The notes under the pieces were generated by a model. It was not told where the DNA came from, did not search any database, and saw only the letters and a program-made list of their open reading frames with translations. From contig OZ024788.1 of NCBI GenBank assembly GCA_964017065.1, positions 6,577,182 to 6,641,181 of the forward strand: a stretch of DNA of 64,000 nt, read 5' to 3'. Shown in pieces: positions 35,301 through 45,584 of this stretch. A program made the position numbers and the translations under genes. Numbering within the stretch: the first letter of the stretch is position 1; every line of letters begins with the position of its first letter. The DNA comes from Haliclona indistincta. Its lineage: Eukaryota; Porifera; Demospongiae; Haplosclerida; Chalinidae.

Positions 35301-36611
35301 CCATTTCTGGAGCCAGACTCTATTGCTCTCTTGCCTGTGGGAGCAGGCCAGCTGCAACAACTTGTCAGATTACCGCCACAAGCAGACATACACGAATGGC
35401 TAGCAACAAACTGTGAGCATCAATCAGAGTTCTAGTGCTCAGCACATATTTTGATTTTTCGTTTTTCTTACTGTTATCCTGCATGTCAAAATTCACACTC
35501 GCTCACACCTTGTCGTTTTTCTTCAACATGCATAATTTGTCAGGAGTGATTGGCCCTCTTAAAATACTTCGTTCTCTTGGGTCAAGCAATTCCAGTGTCC
35601 ATTCTATCCTATAACCATCACCCTGCATTTCGTACGCTTTAAACAATGTCTAGACTGCTGTGAAAAAAGAAGAATCAGAAATAGCACTTGAAAGTCATCA
35701 GAATTTCAGTGTTGTGGTAGAAATCTCACTTTCGTGTTTTTATCAAGATTACCAAAATTAGATTTTATGAGTGAAATTTCATTGCTCCAATATAAAAATG
35801 TATTGCACTTCGAAAGCACTTACAAAAAACACGAAAATGTTTCATGTTAAAATTTTCTATTTTTACAATATTTACCAACTACCGTATAGCCGGTTATTTT
35901 CGACTGGATTTAATTTTCGATCACCGACTGCCGTTCGAAAATTAAATCCACGAAAATTTGAACCATACCCAAAATTTTGAACACCCAAAATTTTCTCGTG
36001 CAGACACATGCGAACAGATCGAAGCTAGAGCCCACTTCCAACGCTTCTAACCAGAATCTGACGGTAGCAGCGAGCAGCGAAGCCAGCGATAGCAGTAAAA
36101 CTGAACGACAAGCGCCTCTGTTAGAGAAATGTCTGCCATGCGCACTGCTGCTCGCGAGAGAGAGAGAGAGACTACCCGCACGATAACTTGCGGACACCGC
36201 GGTACAGCAAGTTATCTTCGACTCTGTGGTTCCATTTAACAATCATAAAACGTGGCTGCCATGGACGGTGGTTTAACGACTATATACAGTTCTCCAACAA
36301 GTCGACGCCCGACTCGTCGACGCCATAGAGTTTGAGATGAAGCGAAGGGTAATAAATTTTAGCCTGGATTTTATTTTCGAACGGCGAGTGAGCATCGAAA
36401 ATTAGATCCAATCTAAAATTTTACTAACGAAATATTTGACCATCGAAAATAAAATCCTATACGGTACATAATTATTACTGTTTATTATTCTTACACCATG
36501 TTTTTTTTCCTCTTTAGCTCTAGCGTTTTTCACTAACGTTAATACTCAAGTAGGAGTGATTTCACAATTGTGCACACAGGCAACGTGTCCATCAATGTCA
36601 GCAGGACACCA
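32362..36611 (+). CDS. MOB2: MOB2-like kinase activator (3' exons not found)
   Basis: MOB proteins bind and activate or restrain NDR/LATS kinases. Three exons are readable: 32362-32378 (MSFLFR), 35258-35412 (through HEWLATN) and 36518-36611 (SLAFFTNVNTQVGVISQLC ... MSAG), joining in frame to about 88 aa. EKRPFLEPDS and the LPP...DIHEWLATN block match MOB2 rather than MOB1 or MOB4. The third exon brings the conserved FF-x-N-x-N and ISxxC...TCPxM zinc-binding start. The rest of the MOB fold is not visible before the assembly gap at 38129, so the 3' end is probably lost in the gap. The second exon has a tandem TTAGTAG acceptor that could add one Ser. Confidence 0.82.
35880..36465. mobile_element. 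TIR element with TACCGTATAG ends in MOB2 intron
   Basis: An insert of about 586 bp begins TACCGTATAG and ends CTATACGGTA. Internal inverted stretches are rich in 'attttcga' and 'aaaattaaatcc' motifs on both sides. The TA at each terminus could be the target duplication of a Tc1/mariner-like element. No coding sequence was recognised. Confidence 0.7.
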
Positions 36612-38128
36612 GTGAGTGAAACACCATCATATCCACTAAAATTGTTTGAATCAAACTTCTCAATTTTTCTTCCAAATCACAAACATCACCGTACTGGCAC
36701 GTTATTAGGTACAGCTCGTGTATTAGGCACTTATCGTCTGTTAAGCACATGCTTTCCTTGCATTGAAAAAAGTGTTATCTATTAGCCGCTTCTCGCGTAT
36801 AAAGCGCACATTTTTATTCTTGAATTGATTATTATGCATTAGCATGGTTGTTCATGCTTTTAAAGGTATCATTGCCTTGCATGTTCAAGCGACTGTCCAG
36901 TGTATTCACTGATCCTTGTGAATTCGAGAACTCGATAGTTGGGTCTCCAGCTCTGACAACACACTGATTTAGAGCATAGATATTTCACCATACAGGATTG
37001 ATGACTGCTCACATGAGCTTATATAACCTTTACTACATTTCTGTACGGGTCGTCTGTGTTCGCAGTATTAGCACCTTTTCGTTATCTTTGACTCCATTGC
37101 TAGGATAAGAAACAACTGTACGAGGCTTCTTAAGAACAAGATGCTGGCAAAATAACTCAGAAAATGCTTGGTTGTTCACTGTGCTGCTATGCTCTGTCAT
37201 GATGGTGACAACACAATTCTTGCCAATGGCTTGGTTTGCCCGTCTTTACTTTGTAAGAGTATAAGTCTCATAGGACAACAGCTAAATTATCGATAAACAG
37301 CTAATCCATGTGATATCAATAGATGGAACCAGCTATGCCTCGGCCGATTTGTACGCATCTTGGTTTCCTTGTCACCGTTGTGTTGCTGTCTATGGGACGT
37401 CGATGTTTGTGGTTGATTGTAAGAGTGTAACTGCTCGTGCATCTACTTGTGTGCAGTTTAGTTTTCACAGTTGCAAAGCCTGATCTTTGGTGCATGGAAT
37501 CAAAGTGTTTTGACGAGTATAGCTTGCTTACCGTGAGAGTATAGCTTGCTTACCATGAGGTTCACAAGCATAAACATGTAAACCTTGGGCTGTTGAGACA
37601 CGTCCTCTGTAAAAAGCGATCACAGAGTGCCCTCACTAATGTGCAAATGTTTGCGTAGACTCCAGTCATGCATGATGAAATATATCTGTTTAGAGCATAC
37701 TTCAGTCAAAGATTGTCAGTTGAGATTGACACGGAGCACATTTGCAGCCATCTTAGTGCAATAAATGCCTAAGTGTGCAATATGGCGGCATATTTGATCT
37801 TTGATCTAGGTACACTTTAAATGTCTAATAACACATGATTACTATATCACAATGTTGGTCGATACAGTCAATTCTCACTTTCGTTTTTTTTTTAAACTGT
37901 GTTCTGTGTTCAGGCGTCATTATTATTAAGTAACCATTGATACGCAAGATGCAGTTTCCAACTGGAAGTGAAAATTCACTACAGTGCTATGAAAATGCTT
38001 TTTACATAGTGGTTGTTTTTATGCCTGTCTACATACAGACAATTGAGATTTGAACACCTGATTTGGCATCAATGAAATTTTTTTCTTTACTAAGGATTTA
38101 GTTCCCAACAATAATAATCCATGGTTAC
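36612..38128. other. No recognised coding sequence before gap
   Basis: AT-rich DNA downstream of the last readable MOB2 exon. I looked for the next MOB exons (the conserved YWYD...GKKVKC region) and did not find them. Nothing resembling the PGPEP1 C-terminus was found either. Confidence 0.5.
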
Positions 38129-38328
38129 NNNNNNNNNNNNNNNNNNNNNNNNNNNNNNNNNNNNNNNNNNNNNNNNNNNNNNNNNNNNNNNNNNNNNNNN
38201 NNNNNNNNNNNNNNNNNNNNNNNNNNNNNNNNNNNNNNNNNNNNNNNNNNNNNNNNNNNNNNNNNNNNNNNNNNNNNNNNNNNNNNNNNNNNNNNNNNNN
38301 NNNNNNNNNNNNNNNNNNNNNNNNNNNN
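38129..38328. other. Assembly gap (200 N)
   Basis: Exactly 200 N, the conventional size for a gap of unknown length. Two convergent genes lose their 3' ends here. Confidence 0.99.
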
Positions 38329-38770
38329 CAGCATCACTGGAAGTTATGAATTGAATGTCTGTTAGCTTTTCGCTAGCTCTTTGACAGATTTGTTCAACGT
38401 TGAACGGAGTGCATATCTCATCGGGACCTTCATGCACACAAATGTGATTGTCAGGGATTTTCTTGTGTATGTCTGTGGAATTGTAGCCAACGTTTCTAGC
38501 GTATTTTTCTAGTCGTATCGATTGTGTTCGTCCAGCCACTCCTACGTGGACACACAGCCGGGGTTTCACTTCTTCCCAGAGTTTGGGGATCTCTGTTTTG
38601 ACTATGTTGTACACCACCGGCATCTCGCGAATTACGAACGGAATCTGTTTTCCCTTGTGTTCTATAGTGTGGTTATCCTTCATATCTTGCACGGCTGCCC
38701 AACTAGAGTTAACAGGGTGTCCGCGAAACGGCCCAAAACCGGTCACCAAGATAGGTCTTTCGTCCGCCAT
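38329..38770 (-). CDS. PGPEP1: Pyroglutamyl-peptidase I (3' part in assembly gap)
   Basis: Cytosolic cysteine peptidase (family C15) that removes N-terminal pyroglutamate from peptides. The open frame from MADERPILVTGFGPF to FITSSDA gives about 147 residues, roughly the first 70% of a protein that is about 210 aa in mammals. Family landmarks are VTGFGPFRGHPVNSSW, LCVHVGVAGR, and LEKYARNVGY with the catalytic Glu of the C15 triad. The sequence breaks right at SSDA, just before the expected catalytic Cys (SxDAGRYLC-type motif) and, further on, His. Those residues lie in or beyond the gap. The few in-frame residues beyond the gap (VTMDYYCWELNP) do not resemble the family's end and are probably intronic. 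It is head to head with the TRAF gene. Confidence 0.9.
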
Positions 38771-39075
38771 TTTGCTGATGATGACGTAATGCAAACATTG
38801 AAGTGCCACACCCTCAACCACATGGCCTAGAAACAGCTGGATTATCGCTTCGCCAGTTTGTTTTCCTTCTGAAGAAGTTATCTCCGAGTTTCAAAGACTT
38901 CGTGTAGCAGAATATAGTTGCTGTAGACAGCTCGTTTGTTTTTCGACACTTTAACAGTTCTCCGAAGTCCTGCACGTGTTCGTTCGTTCAACTTCGTTGT
39001 GTCTAAGACTTACGTTTGTGACGACTACATTTTGTCTACAGTCTTGTAAATCCAGTAACTGCCCTATAACGAACA
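38771..39075. promoter_or_regulatory. Shared PGPEP1/TRAF promoter region
   Basis: The divergent start codons are 305 bp apart, so both promoters and 5' UTRs fall in this interval if no upstream exons exist. No TATA box was recognised. Confidence 0.5.
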
Positions 39076-40029
39076 ATGACTGAGCGAGAAGAATCGTCCA
39101 ACCACGTAAAGAAGGAATGTCCACGGCCCAAGGCGCGGTGTGAGTTCAACCACGTCGGTTGTCTCTGGGAAGGCTTCCAACAAGACATGGCTGTCCATCT
39201 TGAACAGCAATGGCGGACGCACTCCACTCTCCTTGTCCAAAAGCACACAACGGTGATGGAAGAAAAGTGGGAGAGCAAAGTCGCTGAACTATCGAATCGA
39301 TTCACGCAAGAACTCACTGATCAACGAAAGCAAATAAACCTGCTTCAAAGCAAGCTGAACGATCATGATGCTAAGATTGCAGCCATTAAGAAGACAACTA
39401 AAACACTGACAAGAGAACTCGACGAGTTGCGTGAGGATCAAGATGATTTCGAGTTCTTTGATGATGACGATACTTGTGAAGTGTGCGGAGGCGGCGTTGA
39501 ACCTAGTCTCGATCTTTTTGCGTTGGGTACGCTGCTCAATGCCCTGCCTCGTGATCCCACTACTGCGTCTCAGAATAGCAATGGCGCTTGTTCTACAACT
39601 CCCTTTCAGTTTCACGTGGATAGATTCAGCTTCAAGAAGAACCAACATCAGTGTCACCACAGCCCGGCTTTCTACTTGAGAAACTATCGCATGCAGATTA
39701 CCGTCTTTCCCTATGGCCGGTACGGCAGCAAAGGGTCTCATGTAGCCGTATATGCTCACATACTCAGAGGAGAGTACGACAATCAGCTAAATTGGCCGTT
39801 TCAAGGACGCCTTACCGTGCATCTGATAAGTCAGAAACCCTCTTATTCGAATCATATACGACACATCGTCTATGATGATTCTGTCAGCTCCAAGTACAGT
39901 GGGCGCTGCCTTGATGGTTCACCCAGCTTGGATTTCGGCATTGACCAGTTTCTGCCTTTTTCCAGTGTCCAGTACTACGCTTCGAACGACACGCTGACCT
40001 TCGAACTACCTCACGTAGAGGCTTGCTAA
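39076..40029 (+). CDS. RING-less, single-exon TRAF-like MATH protein
   Basis: Cytoplasmic adaptor of the TNF-receptor-associated factor family, 317 aa in one uninterrupted exon. Residues of about 13-55 form a TRAF-type zinc finger (CPRPKARCEFNHVGC ... H ... H). About 55-120 is a coiled coil (heptads around LSNRFTQELTDQRKQINLL), where TRAFs trimerise. An acidic stretch (DDFEFFDDDD) and a CEVCGG motif follow. About 170-315 is a MATH/TRAF-C domain (FYLRNYRMQITVFPYG, HLISQK, FDFGIDQF-type ending LDFGIDQFLPFSS). There is no RING at the N-terminus, so ubiquitin-ligase activity is not expected. The lack of introns contrasts with every complete neighbour and could reflect retroposition. Which TRAF class it belongs to cannot be decided by eye. 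Confidence 0.9.
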   Translation: MTEREESSNHVKKECPRPKARCEFNHVGCLWEGFQQDMAVHLEQQWRTHSTLLVQKHTTVMEEKWESKVAELSNRFTQELTDQRKQINLLQSKLNDHDAKIAAIKKTTKTLTRELDELREDQDDFEFFDDDDTCEVCGGGVEPSLDLFALGTLLNALPRDPTTASQNSNGACSTTPFQFHVDRFSFKKNQHQCHHSPAFYLRNYRMQITVFPYGRYGSKGSHVAVYAHILRGEYDNQLNWPFQGRLTVHLISQKPSYSNHIRHIVYDDSVSSKYSGRCLDGSPSLDFGIDQFLPFSSVQYYASNDTLTFELPHVEAC

Positions 40030-40794
40030 GCTGTTGAACTGCTTGCATGCAGTAGTGTGTAGTCTCGTTATCATTGAACTATATCCATATCAACTGCTAT
40101 TGTATTGCTACTGTATTTATTCTTCACTGGACAATTGGACATCTCAAATCATGTATATCAAACCACAATATCACTCAAAATCTTGTTGCAAGCTAATCAT
40201 GCATGTTCCTATGTGTTTGTGAGTACAGGCGTTCCCAACAGACCTGTAATGCTGTTTGTTCACTATAGAATGATAGTGAACTTGCAACCCAGTAAAAATG
40301 ATATTCACAAGCATGCTATCATAGAATTTGTGCATCCAGGATGTCTCATTCATGTACTAATGTCTTCATCCTACAGTAGGTTGAGTCGATTTTCAGTGGT
40401 CAAGTGATTGTACAGTATTATCTATTTGGTGTCAACATCATGCAACAGTTAGATAACATGAGTCTAATACTCGAATTTTCATCAAGTAGCCTAGTATTTG
40501 CTGAGCGATTGTTAATGTATAATGGTGACACCATATCTATGGTGACACTCAATACTGCATTACAAAATGAATTTCAACCAAATCCGCACATGCATAGTGC
40601 TATAGGTACAATCAGTATAGCACCCACTGCCTGCCTAGGTACTCGGAAGGTTATTTTATCGAAGTGCACCACCTGTTACACGATGATCAGAGAGTGAGCC
40701 AGTATACTTTCTGAGAATGAGTGTACATTGGAGTAACTAAATGAATTGTATCATAAAGCAGCTATGATGTCATTGATGTGACGTCATAATGACA
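40030..40794. other. TRAF-TMEM41B convergent spacer
   Basis: AT-rich sequence between two convergent stop codons. No gene or repeat was recognised apart from a short inverted repeat at the TMEM41B end (40764-40798). Confidence 0.5.
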
Positions 40795-40798
40795 TCAT
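40764..40798. repeat. Hairpin with CRE-like core spanning the TMEM41B stop
   Basis: Perfect 11 bp inverted repeat ATGATGTCATT / AATGACATCAT around a 13 bp spacer that contains TGACGTCA. The right arm overlaps the TMEM41B stop codon (40795-40797). Confidence 0.7.
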
Positions 40799-42683
40799 AT
40801 TTGAGTTCTGAGCCATCGTCTGAGTACCACAGGAGCGAGGGACAACGTGGCAAGCAGCCCGAGCACGAGAACAGACTGTACTGAGATGTGCCCAGTGGCA
40901 GTAGTCAATTCATAGAGAGTGGTCCCAGCTCGAATGAACAGAAATGAAGGAGGCGCAACCCCTGGACAGACAGAGCAATAGTTAAAAAATGACACACACA
41001 TTGTTACAAATCAAATTTACATGGAAATGTTGCTTTTTTGTGGGTGTCTTCAAATTTTTTGCATGATCACCATACAGGAGCAAGAAAATTTTTACCCTCG
41101 AAGATTAAGAAAACTCGACAAGGCAAAACGGCCAGCAAGACCTGGCTGAAGATCTTGTCAAATTGCTGATGCTTATGTACCATAATTAGCAAACGGTAAA
41201 TAATAGTTTTTTCACTTATTTCCATTTTTCACTTATTTTGCTTTGTCATTCCTACATTTTTAAGTGTACAAGTTATTTTTTTCATTGAACAAGATATCAA
41301 GTACAATTTTCTTACCAATAAATGTGCCGACAAAGAATGGAAATATTCTAACACCTATGATAGGTGAGGCTATGTTGATGAACCAGTTTGGCAGGAAAGG
41401 AGTTATTCTTAGAAATATGATGTAATTCATGATGTCCTGGCTGTGCCTAGCAACCTATCAACAAAAGATGAAAGACAAAAAGAAAATATTTCAAAGAAAT
41501 ATAATTCGTACAAATACTCAGCAAATACTATTAGTTTTTAATACAATGTTTCTTGTGCGTCGACTGTTGCCTTTCGTTTCAATAACACACAATGTGTAAG
41601 ACAGATATTATTTCTGATAAAAATGGAGTCCCTGTACCTGTGCCTTCCAAGACTCCAGTCTTTGGGGGAACCATTTCTTCACCAGACCTCGTCCGATCAA
41701 TGACGAAAGAAGGTAACAGAAGGTCGCCCCCAATGCAGAGCACTGGATAAAAAAATATGGAGCAAGACAAGGAGAATAAGCGTATCAATGTATTGAGGAA
41801 GATATGTAAGGATTGTAGAAATCAACTTACGGAGCAGACAAGCAGTAATGCTACAATGTATGGAAAGAGGAATCCAGACAGAATGCTGAGGAAGATGCTC
41901 CCAGGAATGGCGAACGTTTGCAAGCTTCACAAATAATGGTAGTCAAGGAAATGGCGTACAACCATAGTATACACTGATAATGTGTCTAACAAGCTCAAAA
42001 AGACAGTGTTGAGAAAAAATCCATACTGAAAAAGGGCTCAAAATGATAGCTTGAGAAAATTTAATGACCATTATCCCGTCACATTATTCGAAATTCTCTC
42101 TCTAGTAAGGCTACAATGTTTCATTCTGTCACAGCAATGGTGATATATATGCATATAACCTGACGAACAGACATTACTGAATGGATACAATACGTAGGTA
42201 ACCACCACAGCTATTAGCACTGTATTGTAGTGAGTGTCCTTGTACTTCGACAACACTCTTCCCAAGTCTTTGGCAGTGTCAAGGTCAGTCGGATAACGAA
42301 ATCTCGCCAAGTCCTCCCTACAAACGAAAAATATGTCATCTTGTTCACACTTTAGTTTCTCTACTAACTCGTTCATTTCGGGAAAATTTGCAAAAACTAC
42401 GCCAAGAGCTAAGACTGATATTGTAAATATACACGCGATTGCAAACCCAGCAGTTCTCTTAGACAACTCGTTAGAAGAGTGTGGATTAGTTGGTCCCTCA
42501 TTGGTTTCTTCTAAAGAAAGACGGAGAGGAAAGAGAGAGGAGAAAGAGATTGACAATAGCAAAGGAGCTACAAGCTATATAGGCAAAATATTCAGATAGC
42601 TTACCTCTTTGCCTGTAGCTTTTAATATGATTTCGAGTCAGAACCTGTCGAGAAAGATTTTTCTCTTGGATCGAGCCTTCCAT
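40795..42683 (-). CDS. TMEM41B: TMEM41B-like VTT-domain membrane protein
   Basis: ER multipass protein of the VTT/DedA family, a phospholipid scramblase needed for autophagosome and lipoprotein biogenesis in vertebrates. Six exons join in frame to 301 aa, close to the usual length of about 290: 42605-42683, 42189-42510, 41831-41924, 41638-41742, 41316-41454 and 40795-40961. Diagnostic blocks are FRYPTDLDTAKDLGRVLSKY, LQTFAIPGSIFLSILSGF, a GATFCYLLS-type segment, NYIIFLRITPFLPNWFINIA and GVAPPSFLFIRAGTTLYELT. A hydrophobic helix near residues 55-75 precedes the VTT core. TMEM41B is preferred over TMEM41A because of the DLDTAKDLG/YKDT block. The start codon is 50 bp from that of RECQL on the opposite strand. 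Confidence 0.93.
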
Positions 42684-42733
42684 TTTTGTGAACGTGTGTG
42701 GTGACCACACCCATTTGTCTCACCCACGTGGTC
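42684..42733. promoter_or_regulatory. 50-bp bidirectional TMEM41B/RECQL start region
   Basis: Only 50 bp separate the opposing ATG codons. Unless spliced 5' leaders exist, the two 5' UTRs must overlap or be extremely short, and core promoter elements must lie within the reading frames. It contains GGTGACCAC and CACCCACGTGGTC, an E-box (CACGTG). Confidence 0.6.
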
Positions 42734-45344
42734 ATGGAGTCAAGACGTGTCTCTTTAGTTGCCGAGCTAGAAGAGGTCGCAGGAGAGTTGGCTGTTGTGG
42801 AAGCTGATTTGGAGAAGCTTATAGAACGCCAGGAAGATCTGAGGGAAAGGCAGAGCTTGCTACAAGTACAGTTGTCTTCTTTAGACAGAGCCGAGGACGA
42901 GAGTGAGGCAAAACGTCAGCAAGCTGTAGACTGGGAAAATGGCCGCTTTCCTTGGACTGACGCACTCCACTCTAAACTAAACGAGGTGTTTGGTATACAG
43001 AAATTTCGACCACTTCAGTTGTCGAGTATAAACGCCACTCTTTCCAAGAAGGATGTTCTGATGATCATGCCGACAGGTGGAGGGAAAAGTCTCTGTTATC
43101 AGTTGCCGGCAGTCCTGTCACCTGGCTTCACTCTTGTCATTTCTCCTCTAGTTGCTCTCATGGAGGATCAGTTAATGGCTGTCAAACGATATGGGATAGA
43201 GTCCGCAATGCTTAACGCTAGCTCGACAAAGGATGAAGTTAACATGGTACACTCTGCTATGACTGACAAGGCTAAGGATTTTCTCAAATTGCTTTATGTT
43301 ACGCCGGAGAAGATAGCTAAGAGCAAGCGATTCATGTCAAAGCTAGAGAAAGCATACGAGATGGACCGTCTTGCTCGAATAGTGATAGACGAAGTCCATT
43401 GTGTTAGCCAGTGGGGGCATGATTTTCGACCTGATTTTAAAATCTTGGGAATCATGAAGAGGCAGTTTCCCGAGTCACCAATTTTGGGGCTCACTGCTAC
43501 CGCAACATCCAAGGTGCTTGAAGATTGCAAGGACATCTTGAGCCTTGGACGTAACTGCATGATTGTAAAAGCTTCGTACAATCGACCGAACCTGTATTAT
43601 AGACTGATAGAGAAGCCTGCCACTCACAGGGAACAGATAGACACCATCGCAAAACTGATCAAGCAACAGTTTGTAAGACAGAGCGGTACGTTTCTACAGC
43701 AAAATTTACAAATTACTGGTACTGGTGTAGCTTATTGAATACGGTAAATCTGGAAATTTTCAATGTTTCTATTCCAGCATTGCGCATGTCTCATCAGCAT
43801 TCAAACACTCTTGTTCCCTTGAAAGTGCTAATATTGTTGGATTTCTCTAGGTATTGTGTACTGTCTGTCACAAAAGGAGACAGAGCAGGTGAGCCTGGAT
43901 TTGAGTCAGGTTGGTATCTCAGCTGGTTGCTATCATGGTAACATGGTTGCTAGCGACAGAACCAGAGTCCACACTGCCTGGATATCTAACAAGATACAGG
44001 TGAATGAAATTGATATCACGATCTTATCATTGTGACAATGGCATGCCGTAGGCCTGGTTTTATTCACGGCACAAAAGTTTTATTTTGATGGAATCAAAAA
44101 TTAATTTTACAAGCTTAGTACAAGACTAAAACTATGGAACATAAATACATGCAAAAAGTAGTATAATGACTCATTTGCTGTTTTGATATATGAACCTCTC
44201 TAAGGCGGACACCATTGGGACCAACAAATTTCCATTATAGAGAGGGTGTCCTCTGGTCAGGAATTTATGTGGGTTATAATTATTTGGGATTCAGTAAGTG
44301 TCCATTATAGAGGGATGAGGTGTGTCTGCTAAGAGGGGTTCCTCTGTATAGGCTTCTAGACAGCTATTGTTTCACTGAGTATTCTTCTTCTTTGCCTGCA
44401 TATAGGTGATTGTGGCTACAATAGCGTTTGGAATGGGAATTGACAAAGCGGATGTGCGATTCATAATTCACCACACAGTCAGTAAGTCCATGGAGAATTA
44501 TTACCAGGAGAGTGGAAGAGCAGGCAGAGACAGCAACCCTGCCCATTGCATTCTCTTTTATCGCTCTCCAGATGCTTTTCGGCAAAGTACTATGGTTTTT
44601 CAAGAGCACACTGGCTTGCGTAACTTGTACAATATGTTTCGGTATTGCTTGAACAGCACAGAGTGCAGGAGGGCCTTGATAGCACGCCATTTCGGTGAGC
44701 AATGGAAGCCAGGTGACTGTGATCGAATGTGCGATGTGTGTGAAAGTAGTGCTTCTTCATCAGTCAGTCAAGACAAGCTTGCGAGTATCAGAGACTATTC
44801 AGCCGCTTGTCAAGTTTTTATTGGTATCTTGGAAGAGAGCAAAAGAAAGGATCAACGCCTTACTGCACTTAAAATGATGGAGCTATCGAAAAAGAAAGAG
44901 AAGTTGACTTCTTTTGAGAGAGATCGTTTACTGGTCCACTGCATACTTGAGGGGATCTTGAAGGAGGAGTTTCACTTCACACCTTACTCAACCATCAGTT
45001 ATATTGCTCTCGGACGAAAGAGTGCTGCAGTCAAAAGTGGGCATCTTACCGTATCGATGCCTTACCGCCAAACAACTATTGCGCAAAGTAGTGCAGCTGG
45101 TAGCTCTCTTTCCACTTCCAGTCTTGCTAAATCCAGAAAAAGAAAGAAATCACCTCTTGCACAGGAGAGTAGAAGTGGGAAAGGTCCTGCTGTGAAGAGT
45201 ACTAAGAAGCAAAAGCCAGAAAGCTTCAATTCGGAGGATGACTTTTCAAACTACATATCATCTGATAAAGGAAAACAAAAGGCTTCTAATTCTTCCACAC
45301 TTTCGAGTTTAGTGGTCATAGACAGTGATTCCTCATCTGACTGA
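42734..45344 (+). CDS. RECQL: RecQ1-type ATP-dependent DNA helicase
   Basis: 3'-5' DNA helicase of the RECQ1 group. Three exons join in frame to 679 aa: 42734-43685, 43851-43999 and 44406-45344. The N-terminal coiled coil (ELEEVAGELAVVEADLEKL) is typical of RECQL and is followed by FRPLQ. Motif I is MPTGGGKSLCYQLPA (Lys near residue 117), motif II is DEVH with the aromatic loop SQWGHDFRPDF, motif III is LTATAT, and motif VI is QESGRAGRD near residue 400. The zinc-binding cysteines are CRRALIARHFG ... CDRMCDVC. The winged helix ends with TPYSTISYIALG. After it comes a disordered Lys/Ser tail of about 110 residues ending IDSDSSSD. There is no HRDC domain, as expected for RECQ1. The second intron holds a MITE. 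A GTG 36 bp upstream is in frame, but the ATG is preferred. Confidence 0.96.
44192..44349 (+). mobile_element. TA-flanked MITE, copy 6 (in RECQL intron 2)
   Basis: About 158 bp copy with eroded ends (tatgaacctctctaaggcgg ... gaggggttcctctgta) and an internal deletion around 'ggtcaggaatttatgtggg'. It lies just upstream of the last RECQL exon. Confidence 0.85.
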
Positions 45345-45584
45345 TGTGTTAACATAAGTTTTTATGCAATCAAATTATCAGAAGTTTTAAAATTATCTTT
45401 CAGTATAACCAAAACACAAAAAATATATATAAAATGCTGCTGTTACAAACCTGCTAAATGAGAATGGGATAAACATATATATATACTGTTGCAAAATAAC
45501 GGGCATACAAAATATATGAGAATAGACAGTACTAATGCCAAAAATCGTCCATGAACATGTGCGTTGTGCTTGAGGGCAGCCAAA
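45345..45584. terminator. RECQL-LRP4 convergent 3' region
   Basis: The two convergent stops are 240 bp apart. The interval is AT-rich, with several TATA runs near 45424 and 45475. No canonical AATAAA hexamer stands out, so cleavage sites were not assigned. Confidence 0.4.

Noticed and set aside
38090..38821. Single reading frame running through the N gap
   Set aside because: The N run is translated as X only by the software. The residues beyond the gap (VTMDYYCWELNP) do not match the end of pyroglutamyl-peptidase I.
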